This document shows, piece after piece, positions 36,103-44,481 of a DNA stretch of 64,000 nt. The DNA is from Gammaproteobacteria bacterium. GTDB lineage: Bacteria > Pseudomonadota > Gammaproteobacteria > Steroidobacterales > Steroidobacteraceae. The notes under the pieces are model-generated. The model was not told the origin of the DNA, did no database searches, and saw nothing but the letters and a program-made list of their open reading frames with translations. Position numbers and translations under genes: made by a program. Position 1 is the stretch's first letter. Every line of letters starts with the position of its first letter. The DNA lies in the NCBI GenBank assembly GCA_010027845.1, contig RGUL01000005.1:1-64000 (forward strand). The letters run 5' to 3'.

Positions 36103-39100
36103 TGCGCATCATTCGGCGCACGCTTTGCGCCGCACTCGTTTCATGTTGGGCGGTCGCCGTGCAAGCGGCGGGTGATCCGCACTATTCGCTCACCGCAACG
36201 CTCGAGCCCGCTACCCACGGCCTCACGGTGCAGGCCAGCATCACCTTACCGCCGGCCACCTCGGATCGTGTCATTGAATTTTTACTCGCCGCACCGCTCG
36301 AAATCGTCGCCGCCGAGCCCGCGGTAGAAAAGTTGCCGATCGAGGGAGTACGTGCTTTCGCCGGCATCAACGGCTCTTCTGCGGCGATCGTCGGTACCGG
36401 CCACGCCGCCCGCTATCGAGTACGCGTTGCGGCCGGGGCGACGCGTATCGCTTTGCGTTATCGCGGCGCAATCGACTTCACGTTCGATTCGCCGGCGCAG
36501 GAATACGCGCGCGGGTTCAATGAGACGGCTGGCACGATCCGCAGCGAGGGTGTGTACCTCGCCGGCAGCACCCTTTGGTACCCCTACCTCGGCGAGACCT
36601 TGTTTACGTTCGACTTGGAGGCGCACGGCCCGGACGGTTGGCAGCTCGTGAGCCCGGGCAGCGGCAGTGCGCGCGATGCGTCCGGTCATGCGCGTTGGCG
36701 CAGTACGACGCCGGTCGACGAACTGCACATCGTCGGTGGTGCGCTCACTCGATATTCCCGGCAAGCGGGCGCAGTGAGCGCCGAAGTGTTCCTGCGTCAG
36801 CCCGACGATGCATTGGCGGCGAAATATTTGGAAGCGACTGCGCGTAACCTCGAAATGTATCGCACGCTCATCGGTCCATATCCTTACGAAAAATTCGCTC
36901 TCGTCGAAAATTTTTGGGAGACCGGTTACGGCATGCCGAGCTTCACGTTGCTCGGGTCGCAGATCATCCGGTTTCCGTTCATTCTCACGTCGTCGTACCC
37001 GCACGAAATCCTCCACAACTGGTGGGGTAACGGTGTGTTCGTCGACTATGCGAGCGGTAACTGGTGTGAAGGACTGACGGCATATCTTGCCGACCATCTA
37101 TACAAAGAGCAGCAGGGTCAGGGTGCGGAGTACCGCCGCGATACGCTGAAAAAGTATCGTGATTTCGTGCGCGATGCGCAGGACTTTCCGCTTTCGAAAT
37201 TTCTTTCGCGACACAGTCCGTCCACCGAAGCAGTCGGTTACGGCAAGGCCTTGATGCTCGATCACATGCTACGCCGCAAAGTCGGCGATGCGGCCTACGT
37301 ACGTGGGCTGCAGCGCTTCTATCGTGAACGACGTGGTCAGCGCGCGAGCTTCGACGACCTTGCAAGAGCGCACGGTGCCGCGGCGAACGTCGACTTGCTA
37401 CCGATGGTTTCGCAATGGGTGAACCGTGTCGGCGCTCCCGAACTACGCGTCACCGACGTACGTGTCGCCGCAGTCAAAGACACCGAAAAGTCGGCATATG
37501 TTTTGCGCGGCGTGTTGCGCCAGGTGCAAAACGCTGCGCCGTTCGCAATCGACGTGCCGGTCGTGGTGCGAACCGATCGTGGCGTGCAGCAACACACCAT
37601 TGCCGTACGCGATCGGGTGACGGAGTTCGAATTGCGCAGCGAAACCAAGCCGCTCGCACTCGAAGTTGATCCCGAATTCGACGTCTTTCGTTTCCTCGAT
37701 GCGCGTGAAACGGCACCGTCGCTCAGTCAAATGTTCGGCGATTCGGAAGTTCTCGCGGTGTTGCCGGCGAAGGCTGATGCGGCGACGACTCGAGCGTTAC
37801 GGGGCATGCTCGAGTTTTGGGGCGGTGGTGGCGCGCAAAAAATTCGGACTATCACCGATGTCGAAGCCAAACGATTACCGGCTGATCGAGCCGTATGGAT
37901 TCTCGGCCGCGATAACGCTTTAGCCGCGAACTTGTTTGCGAGCGATGCCGCGACCGGCTACGTAAGCGAACCACAAGGGCTGCGTGTCGGCGGCGAGACC
38001 TTGCCGTTCGCCGGCCGCGCCAATGTCATCGTGCGTCGTCATCCACGAAATCCTGCCAAAGCGGTCGCGTGGGTCACTCTAGATTCGATCGCTGCTGCTG
38101 CGGGACTCGCGCGTAAGTTGCCGCATTACGGTAAGTATTCTTGGCTCGCGTTCGCAGGCGACGAACCCACGAACGTCGCCAAAGGTGAATGGCCCGCTGC
38201 CGATTCGCCGCTGCGGGTCGATTTGCGCGCACTGCAGGAGCGCACGGCGATTTTGCCCATGGCCGGTTATCCGCGACGCGACGCGCTCGCGCGGTTGCCC
38301 GCCGTGTTCGACGATGCGGCCTTAGCGACGCATGTTCGTTGGCTCGCCGATCCGTTGCGCGAGGGTCGTGGTCTCGGTAGCGCAGGATCGGACGCAGCGG
38401 CGACTTACGTTGCCGAGGCGTTCAAAAGAGCCGGGTTGCAACCCGTCGATGCGCAAGGTTGGTTTCAGGATTTCGACTACGCGCCGAGTGGTGCGCAGAA
38501 ATCTTTGCCGCTACGTAACGTCGTCGGTGTGTTACGTGGCAGCAACCCGCAGTATGCGGGTCAGGCGATTATTGTCTCTGCGCACTACGATCATCTGGGT
38601 CGAAATGGACCGGGTGTTCGTGTCGCCGAGATCGGACAAATACACCCTGGAGCCGATGACAACGCGAGCGGTGTCGCCGTGCTGCTCGAATTGGCGCGTG
38701 CGCTCGCCGCCGCCGGCGCACCGGAGCGAACGATTTTGTTCGTCGCATTCGCCGGTGAAGAGGCGGGCTTGCAGGGCTCGAAGTGGTTCGTGGCTCATCC
38801 GCGCGGCGTGCCGCTCGAGGGCATTCGAGCGGTCGTGAACCTCGATACGGTCGGTCGACTCGGTCGCGGAGAATTGTCCGTGCTCGCCACCGGCACGGCG
38901 AGTGAATGGCAGCACGTGTTTCGGGGCATCACTTTCTCGACCGGCATCGCGATCAAAAATATTCCCGGTGCAGCGCAGTCTTCGGACCAACAAAGCTTCA
39001 TCGAACACGGAATTCCCGGTGTGCAACTCTTCACGGCGGCACATCTCGATTATCACCGACCGACCGACACGGCCGACCGCATCGACTTCGACGGTCTGGT

Positions 39101-39485
39101 AAAAGTCGCCACGGTCGCGCGCGAGGCGATCGACTATCTTGCGCAACGTTCCGCGCCACTCACGATCACCATCGAGCGATCGGGTGGTGAAGCTTCAAGT
39201 CCCGCCGCCACCAGTGACCCGCGTCGTGTCTCGTTCGGACTCGTACCCGATTACGCCCATCGAGGTGCCGGCGTGCGTGCTGAATCGGTAGTGCCCGCGT
39301 CCCCGGCAGCCCGCGCCGGTCTCGAAGCGGGCGATCTCGTGTTGTCGCTGGATGGTGTCGCGGTCGAAGGACTCGGCGCGTTTTCGGATGCACTCAAGCA
39401 GCACGGAGCGGGCGATCGCATCGTGACCCGTGTCCGTCGTGGTGCGCGTGACTTCACCGTGACCGTGGAACTCGTCGCACGATGA
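36102..39485 (+). CDS. Exported M1-like / M28 double metallopeptidase with PDZ domain
   Basis: The protein is 1127 residues with a signal peptide (LCAALVSCWAVAVQAAG). The first half is an M1-type gluzincin: HEILH at 301-305 and Glu323 in WCEGLTAY, with GYGMPSFTLLG where classic enzymes have GAMEN. The spacing to the third ligand is 17 residues, one less than classic M1. The second half is an M28 aminopeptidase with both zinc sites: SAHYDHLG (His828, Asp830), GADDNASG, EEAGLQGS, NLDTVGR and HLDYHRPTDT. The last 90 residues are a PDZ domain. The ATG shares a base with the ChaN stop (TGATG). Two peptidase active centres in one polypeptide suggest stepwise peptide digestion in the periplasm. Confidence 0.88.
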   Translation: MRIIRRTLCAALVSCWAVAVQAAGDPHYSLTATLEPATHGLTVQASITLPPATSDRVIEFLLAAPLEIVAAEPAVEKLPIEGVRAFAGINGSSAAIVGTGHAARYRVRVAAGATRIALRYRGAIDFTFDSPAQEYARGFNETAGTIRSEGVYLAGSTLWYPYLGETLFTFDLEAHGPDGWQLVSPGSGSARDASGHARWRSTTPVDELHIVGGALTRYSRQAGAVSAEVFLRQPDDALAAKYLEATARNLEMYRTLIGPYPYEKFALVENFWETGYGMPSFTLLGSQIIRFPFILTSSYPHEILHNWWGNGVFVDYASGNWCEGLTAYLADHLYKEQQGQGAEYRRDTLKKYRDFVRDAQDFPLSKFLSRHSPSTEAVGYGKALMLDHMLRRKVGDAAYVRGLQRFYRERRGQRASFDDLARAHGAAANVDLLPMVSQWVNRVGAPELRVTDVRVAAVKDTEKSAYVLRGVLRQVQNAAPFAIDVPVVVRTDRGVQQHTIAVRDRVTEFELRSETKPLALEVDPEFDVFRFLDARETAPSLSQMFGDSEVLAVLPAKADAATTRALRGMLEFWGGGGAQKIRTITDVEAKRLPADRAVWILGRDNALAANLFASDAATGYVSEPQGLRVGGETLPFAGRANVIVRRHPRNPAKAVAWVTLDSIAAAAGLARKLPHYGKYSWLAFAGDEPTNVAKGEWPAADSPLRVDLRALQERTAILPMAGYPRRDALARLPAVFDDAALATHVRWLADPLREGRGLGSAGSDAAATYVAEAFKRAGLQPVDAQGWFQDFDYAPSGAQKSLPLRNVVGVLRGSNPQYAGQAIIVSAHYDHLGRNGPGVRVAEIGQIHPGADDNASGVAVLLELARALAAAGAPERTILFVAFAGEEAGLQGSKWFVAHPRGVPLEGIRAVVNLDTVGRLGRGELSVLATGTASEWQHVFRGITFSTGIAIKNIPGAAQSSDQQSFIEHGIPGVQLFTAAHLDYHRPTDTADRIDFDGLVKVATVAREAIDYLAQRSAPLTITIERSGGEASSPAATSDPRRVSFGLVPDYAHRGAGVRAESVVPASPAARAGLEAGDLVLSLDGVAVEGLGAFSDALKQHGAGDRIVTRVRRGARDFTVTVELVAR

Positions 39486-39500
39486 GTTAGGCTGCGCGGT

Positions 39501-39659
39501 ATGTCGTTACCGCCGATCGAAGACGTTCGCAGCCTAGTCGAGGTCCGCATTCCGCCGCGTCCGGTGCCGCTGCGCAAACGTTTATTTTGGCGGCTCGTTT
39601 TCGTACTGGTGAAGTTTTCCGCCGGCCGCGCCTTACTTGGGCGCCTCATCGCCCGTTGA
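39501..39659 (+). CDS. Small basic protein, unknown
   Basis: A 52-residue frame between the double peptidase (15 bases upstream) and the permease (12 bases downstream), on the same strand. It is proline-rich at the start (IPPRPVPLRKR), then hydrophobic and basic (LFWRLVFVLVKFSAGRALL), suggesting a membrane-associated amphipathic helix. No family is recognised. The tight operon position and codon use like its neighbours support it, but no clear ribosome site is seen. Confidence 0.45.
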   Translation: MSLPPIEDVRSLVEVRIPPRPVPLRKRLFWRLVFVLVKFSAGRALLGRLIAR

Positions 39660-39671
39660 TCGGAGTTTTCG

Positions 39672-40112
39672 ATGCCTTGGTTACCCGCAGTGCTCACCTT
39701 CGTCGCCGGATCCGGGCTCGTCGTGCAAGTCGCGATGAACATGGCGGTCACCCGTGCCCTCGGTAACGGCGCACTCGCCGTCCTGGTCAATTTTTCGGTC
39801 GGTACGGTGGCGCTCTGTTGTTTGCTGCTCGCGACCCGCACGAATTTGCCGACGCGCGAACAACTGCTTGCGGTGCCGGTTTGGGCCTGGGCCGGCGGTT
39901 TACTCGGCGCCTTATACGTCTCGACTGCGAATTTCGCCGGACCGCGACTCGGCGCGTTGTTGCTGCTGACGCTCGCCGTTTCCGGTCAAATGTTAGCGGC
40001 GATCGTGGTCGACCACTACGGTCTGCTCGGTTACGCCGTACAGCCGGCGAGTCCCCAGCGCCTGATCGGCGCCGCGTTATTGTTGGGCGGTTTGTTGTTG
40101 ATCGCGCGTTGA
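39672..40112 (+). CDS. YdcZ-type (DMT superfamily) small permease
   Basis: The protein is 146 residues with five hydrophobic helices. The family pattern is clear: AVLTFVAGSGLVVQVAMNM at the start, ALAVLVNFSVGTVAL, GGLLGALYVSTANFAGPRLG and the end helix RLIGAALLLGGLLLIAR. YdcZ/DUF606 proteins are half-size drug/metabolite transporters of unknown substrate. A GGAG lies about nine bases before the ATG. The 3' end overlaps the convergent zur gene by 36 bases. Confidence 0.87.
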   Translation: MPWLPAVLTFVAGSGLVVQVAMNMAVTRALGNGALAVLVNFSVGTVALCCLLLATRTNLPTREQLLAVPVWAWAGGLLGALYVSTANFAGPRLGALLLLTLAVSGQMLAAIVVDHYGLLGYAVQPASPQRLIGAALLLGGLLLIAR

Positions 40113-40589
40113 CGCCGCGCAGCGCTCGCAAACACCTTTGACCTCAAGGGTCGCCGGCTCGATACGAAAGCCGAGTTCGCGCGAGCGCGCCGCTAATGCA
40201 CGCCCGATCGCCGAATCGACGATCTCGAGCGCACGATGACATTCACGACAGACGAAGAATTGCGCAACGTGTGCCTGCAGCGGCGTGTCGCAACCCATGA
40301 AAGCGTTCAAAGAATCGATACGATGTACGAGGCCGGCGTCGATGAGAAACTCGAGCGCGCGGTATACGGTCGGCGGCGCTGCTTTGTCACGCTCTTTGGC
40401 GAGTTCTGCGAGGATTTGATACGCACCGATCGGCTCGTGCGCGCGCCAGACGATCTCGAGCACGCGGCGCCGCACTGGTGTCAGGTTCAGGCCGCGCGCG
40501 TTACAGAGCTCGTCTGCGTTGCGCAACGCGACGTCGATGCATGCGTCGTGGTCGTGCGTATGCTGCGTCGCGGATCGCAAATCGGTCAT
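40077..40589 (-). CDS. zur: Zinc uptake regulator Zur (Fur family)
   Basis: The protein is 170 residues. The winged helix (NLTPVRRRVLEIVWRAHEPIGAY, PPTVYRALEFLIDAGLVHRI in pieces) is followed by a dimerisation domain with the structural Zn site as C-R-E-C-H and C-E-R-C, typical of Zur. The N-terminus is His/Asp-rich (THDHDAC). It is divergent, with a 25-base gap, from a CobW-type metal GTPase, supporting zinc rather than iron or peroxide sensing. The gap contains GTTACGTTATCAT, a weak match to a Zur box. Confidence 0.9.
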   Translation of the reverse strand: MTDLRSATQHTHDHDACIDVALRNADELCNARGLNLTPVRRRVLEIVWRAHEPIGAYQILAELAKERDKAAPPTVYRALEFLIDAGLVHRIDSLNAFMGCDTPLQAHVAQFFVCRECHRALEIVDSAIGRALAARSRELGFRIEPATLEVKGVCERCAASTRDQQQTAQQ

Positions 40590-40614
40590 GGGGTTACGTT
40601 ATCATGCCGCCCCT

Positions 40615-42042
40615 ATGGCAACCACGGATCGGGTACCCGTCACCGTCCTGACGGGATTTCTGGGCTCGGGTAAGACCACGCTGCTCAATCGCATCCTCTC
40701 CGAAAATCACGGCAAGCGTATCGCCGTGATCGAGAACGAATTCGGTGAGGTCGGTGTCGACCATCAATTGGTGATCGGTGCCGAGGAAGAGATCTTCGAG
40801 ACTAATAATGGCTGTATTTGCTGCACGGTGCGCGGCGACCTGCTACGCATCCTCGGCCAACTGTTGAAGCGTCGCGACAAGTTCGACTACATCATCGTCG
40901 AGACCACCGGCATGGCCGATCCCGGTCCGGTGGCGCAGACCTTTTTTCTCGACGACGAATTCAAAGATCGGTTTTCGTTGGATGCGATCATCACGCTGGT
41001 CGATGCGCGGCACATCGAAAAACACCTCGACGAGATGCAAGAGCCCGGTGAACAGGTTGCGTTCGCCGACGTCATCCTGCTCAATAAAACCGACCTCGTC
41101 GGTGCCGCCGAACTAGAGCGCATCGAACGCCGCATCCGCGCCATCAACTCGACCGCCAAGCTGCATCGCACCCAACAGGCCGACGTGCCGATCGCCGACG
41201 TGCTCGATGTCGGTGCGTTCGATCTGGAACGAGCACTCGCCGTTGATGCCGATTTTTTGCAGCCGCAATATCCGTTCGAGTGGGCAGGCGCGTATCGACT
41301 GCCCGCTGGACGTCATGCGCTGTGCATCGGTGATGCGCATCATGCGCATGATCATCATGACCATGCACACCATGACCACGCGCATCACGATCACGGTCAT
41401 GATCATCACGACCACGACCATCACGCTCATGCCCACGAGGGCGGGCTCGGCGTGGTGTTACTACCGATCGCTGCGGCCGACGCCACCGCACTCGATGCAG
41501 CGGTCGAAACCGCGGTGCGCGTGTTCGCCGAAGACCCGGTGTCGGTCGCGTGCGAAGGCCAGCTCGCGCCCGGCAACGCGCTCTATCGTATCGACGTCGG
41601 TCACGACGGTGCGCACTTCGATCTCGCGATCGAAAGCTCCGGTGCATATGCGATTTTTTGTGAGCACGCGCCGGCGGAGTTCAACCTACGGATCACCGGC
41701 GCGCAACCGGTCGCCGAGCGGCCGTTCGCATCGCATCACCACGATGAAGAAATTTCCTCGATCGGTTTGACCGACGAGCGTCCGTTGGACGCCAAAAAAG
41801 TGAACGATTGGTTTTCGTACCTGCTGCAGAGTCGCGGCGCAGACATCTTCCGTATGAAAGGTGTGTTGAACATCGCAGGAGAGCCACGCCGTTATGTGTT
41901 CCACGGCGTGCACATGATGTTCGACGGTAAGCTCGAACGGCCGTGGGCCGCGAGCGCTGCGCGCCGTAATACTTTGGTGTTCATCGGCCGCAAGCTCGAT
42001 CGAGCCGAACTCGAGGCGGGTTTCGCCTCTTGCGTGGCGTGA
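40615..42042 (+). CDS. CobW/ZNG1-family zinc metallochaperone GTPase
   Basis: GTP-dependent metal chaperone of the COG0523 group, 475 residues. The Walker A GFLGSGKTTLLN is at the N-terminus, then NEFGEVGVD, the metal-binding CxCC in NGCICCTVRGDL, ETTGMADPGP, and the guanine motif LLNKTDLV. A His/Asp-rich loop separates it from the C-terminal CobW domain (RMKGVLNIAGEPRRYVFHGV). ATG 40615 starts the known N-terminus; the open frame from 40519 overlaps zur. Likely repressed by Zur and used to hand Zn2+ to clients under limitation (inference from family and position). Confidence 0.92.
   Translation: MATTDRVPVTVLTGFLGSGKTTLLNRILSENHGKRIAVIENEFGEVGVDHQLVIGAEEEIFETNNGCICCTVRGDLLRILGQLLKRRDKFDYIIVETTGMADPGPVAQTFFLDDEFKDRFSLDAIITLVDARHIEKHLDEMQEPGEQVAFADVILLNKTDLVGAAELERIERRIRAINSTAKLHRTQQADVPIADVLDVGAFDLERALAVDADFLQPQYPFEWAGAYRLPAGRHALCIGDAHHAHDHHDHAHHDHAHHDHGHDHHDHDHHAHAHEGGLGVVLLPIAAADATALDAAVETAVRVFAEDPVSVACEGQLAPGNALYRIDVGHDGAHFDLAIESSGAYAIFCEHAPAEFNLRITGAQPVAERPFASHHHDEEISSIGLTDERPLDAKKVNDWFSYLLQSRGADIFRMKGVLNIAGEPRRYVFHGVHMMFDGKLERPWAASAARRNTLVFIGRKLDRAELEAGFASCVA
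41332..41439 (+). repeat. His/Asp-rich coding repeat in the CobW GTPase
   Basis: Codes residues 240-275 of the metallochaperone. Of these 36 residues 20 are His and 8 Asp, in HDH and HHDH repeats; the DNA is a run of CAT/CAC and GAT/GAC codons. Similar loops in this family bind several zinc ions. Its length is likely to vary between strains through slippage. Confidence 0.9.
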
Positions 42043-43067
42043 AAGCACCGAGCGCCATCCTCGAGCCGCGCGGCAGCGTTCGGCTCGACGACTACCTCGT
42101 CGATATCGCATGGTCGACCGACTCGCGTCGACTCGCGATCGCGGGCGGCGAAGGCAAAGTCGCGTTGGCTGCGTTCGACGGCTCGAAAGTCACGGCGCGC
42201 GAAATCGGCAGCCACGGTATGGGTGCGCTGGCCGTTGCGTGGCAGCCGCGCGGCGACACGTTCGTCAGTAGCGGGCAAGATTCCGCGCTCGTCGCTTGGG
42301 ACGGCATTGACGGCACCGAACTTCATCGCGTTCGTCCGGCGATGGCGTGGACCGAGTGTCTCACCTACAGCCCGGATGGCACTCGGCTCGCGACCGCTGC
42401 GGGGAAACAAATATTTCTTTGGTCGTCGGCGCTCGAGCCGATGGCGAAGCTCGCGCCGCAGTCGCACGCGATCGCGGCACTCGCATTCGATCGTGCAGGT
42501 CGCGATCTCGCCGCAGCGTCGCAAGGTGGCATCACCTTGTATCGCGAGTCACCACAACCGCAGCAACGACGGCTCGAATGGTCGGCGGCCTGTCTCACCA
42601 CGGCCTTCAGTCCGAACGGGCGGGTGATCGCCACGGGCACGCAAGACGGCTCGGTGCACTTTTGGTATCTCGCCGACGGTCGCGACTCGCAGATGCGTGG
42701 TTATCCGGCAAAAGTCGCCGTAACCGTGTGGACCCACGATTCGCGTTATTTGGCGACCATCGCCGGCGACACGCTCGTTGCTTGGGACTTCGGCGGCAAG
42801 GGACCGGAAGGGTCGCGCCCGGTGCAGTTGCGCGGCCACACCGATCGCATCGAATGTCTCGCGGCGCAACCCGGCGGCAACCATCTCGTATCGGGCGGTT
42901 GCGATTGGCGCGTGTCGCTGTGGCTGCCGGGCAAGTCGCCGCAGGCGCTCGATGCACACCTAATGGACTCCGAGCCGTCACGCATCGTTTGGTCGCCCGA
43001 CGGTCGTTACGTTGCGGTCGGCGAGCGCAAGGGCAAACTCTCGATCTTCGAGCTCGTCCGTCTTTGA
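42039..43067 (+). CDS. WD40 beta-propeller protein
   Basis: The protein is 342 residues, from GTG 42039 which overlaps the CobW stop (GTGA); a TTG at 42030 is also possible. About seven WD40-type blades fill the protein, for example VDIAWSTDSRRLAIAGG, LTYSPDGTRLATAA, TAFSPNGRVIATGTQDGSVHFW and IVWSPDGRYVAVGERKGKLSIF. No signal peptide, so cytoplasmic. The coupling to a zinc metallochaperone suggests it is a client, scaffold or partner in zinc homeostasis. Confidence 0.88.
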   Translation: MKAPSAILEPRGSVRLDDYLVDIAWSTDSRRLAIAGGEGKVALAAFDGSKVTAREIGSHGMGALAVAWQPRGDTFVSSGQDSALVAWDGIDGTELHRVRPAMAWTECLTYSPDGTRLATAAGKQIFLWSSALEPMAKLAPQSHAIAALAFDRAGRDLAAASQGGITLYRESPQPQQRRLEWSAACLTTAFSPNGRVIATGTQDGSVHFWYLADGRDSQMRGYPAKVAVTVWTHDSRYLATIAGDTLVAWDFGGKGPEGSRPVQLRGHTDRIECLAAQPGGNHLVSGGCDWRVSLWLPGKSPQALDAHLMDSEPSRIVWSPDGRYVAVGERKGKLSIFELVRL

Positions 43068-43089
43068 AATCTGCCGGATAGCCGCGGCG

Positions 43090-43106
43090 AGAGCGCGCGC
43101 TCTTTG
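43090..43106 (+). terminator. Candidate terminator after the CobW-WD40 operon
   Basis: A perfect 14-base palindrome AGAGCGCGCGCTCT is followed by TTTG, 23 bases after the WD40 stop. Stem of seven pairs, G+C-rich, with only a short T run. Position fits transcription end before the M20 gene. Confidence 0.45.
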
Positions 43107-43167
43107 CTCTGCCGCGCAGGCTGCGTTAGCGTATCGACCTACCTCGTTGGTTCACTCGGAGATTCGC

Positions 43168-44481
43168 ATGCGCCGCATCGTCCCTCAGCTATTGCTTGCC
43201 GCCGCCGTCATCGGCGCCACCGTCGCCACTGCGGCCGAAGATTTCACCGCACGGGCGGTATCCGCGCTGGAGCCGGTGCAAGGACGCATCATCGATTGGC
43301 GGCGCGACTTCCATCAAAACCCGGAACTGTCGAATCGCGAATTCCGCACTTCGAAAATCGTCGCCGAACATTTAAAGAAGCTCGGCTTGCAAGTCGAGAC
43401 CGGGGTCGCGAAAACCGGTGTCGTCGGCATCCTCAAAGGTGGAAAGCCCGGTCCGACGATCGCGTTGCGTGCCGACATGGATGCACTGCCGGTGGTCGAG
43501 CGCACCGACGTGCCTTTCAAATCGACGGTGACGTCCACCTACCGCGGCGAGACGGTCGGCGTTATGCACGCTTGCGGCCACGATTCGCATACGGCGATTT
43601 TGATGGGTGTCGCGCAAGCCTTCGTCGCGGTGCGCGAGCAGTTGCCGGGGACGATCGTATTTTTGTTCCAGCCCGCCGAAGAAGGCGCGCCTGAGGGCGA
43701 AGAGGGCGGCGCATCTTTGATGCTCAAAGAAGGCGTGTTCGATCGTCACAAACCCGAAGTTGCGTTCGGTTTACACGTGATGTCGGCGATGCGTACCGGC
43801 GAAATCGGCTATCGCGGCGGCCCGATGATGGCCGCTTCGGATGCCTATCAAATCGTTGTCAAAGGTCGGCAAACGCACGGCTCGCGTCCTTGGGGCGGTA
43901 TCGACCCCGTGGTCGTGTCGGCACAAATCATCGAAGCGCTACAGACGATCGTGAGCCGACAGATCGACATTACCGTGCTGCCTGCGGTGGTCTCGGTCGG
44001 CGCGATCAAAGGCGGCATACGCAACAACATCATTCCCGATGAAATCGAGATGATCGGCACGATTCGCACCTTCGATCAATTGCAGCGGGCCGACATCATC
44101 AAGCGCATGAAGCGTACCGTCGACGGCATCGCCGCCGCGAACGGCACGACGGCGACGTTCACGCTCGATCCGCGCGGTAATCCTGTGACGGCGAACGATC
44201 CCGATCTCACGCGCCGAACGTTGCCGTCGTTGCAGCGAGTCGTGGGAGCGCAGAACGTGAAGCCGCTACCACTGGTGACGGGCGCCGAAGATTTCGCGTT
44301 CTTCGCGCAGCGCGTGCCGAGCTTCTTCTATATCGTCGGTATCACGCCGCCCGATCGTAATCCGATCACCGCACCGTCCAACCACGCGCCCGATTTCTAC
44401 ATCGACGAGACCGGCATTCCGATCGCTGCGCGCACTTTAGTGACGGTCGCCGCCGACTACCTCTCGGGCGTGACGCGTTAA
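43168..44481 (+). CDS. Secreted M20-family amidohydrolase
   Basis: The protein is 437 residues with a signal peptide (LLLAAAVIGATVATA). M20D (hippurate/IAA-amino-acid hydrolase-like) features are clear: DFHQNPELSNREF, LRADMDALPV, MHACGHDSHTAILMG, QPAEEG with catalytic Glu, and GAEDFAFFAQRVPS. It should cleave an N-acyl or N-carbamoyl amino acid in the periplasm. ATG 43168 is chosen for the signal; the open frame from 43012 overlaps the WD40 gene. The stop overlaps iorB's on the other strand by four bases. Confidence 0.92.
   Translation: MRRIVPQLLLAAAVIGATVATAAEDFTARAVSALEPVQGRIIDWRRDFHQNPELSNREFRTSKIVAEHLKKLGLQVETGVAKTGVVGILKGGKPGPTIALRADMDALPVVERTDVPFKSTVTSTYRGETVGVMHACGHDSHTAILMGVAQAFVAVREQLPGTIVFLFQPAEEGAPEGEEGGASLMLKEGVFDRHKPEVAFGLHVMSAMRTGEIGYRGGPMMAASDAYQIVVKGRQTHGSRPWGGIDPVVVSAQIIEALQTIVSRQIDITVLPAVVSVGAIKGGIRNNIIPDEIEMIGTIRTFDQLQRADIIKRMKRTVDGIAAANGTTATFTLDPRGNPVTANDPDLTRRTLPSLQRVVGAQNVKPLPLVTGAEDFAFFAQRVPSFFYIVGITPPDRNPITAPSNHAPDFYIDETGIPIAARTLVTVAADYLSGVTR

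Noticed and set aside
41332-41439. Short tandem repeat considered as a CRISPR-like or regulatory array
   Set aside because: It is an in-frame His/Asp codon repeat inside the CobW gene, with no spacers.
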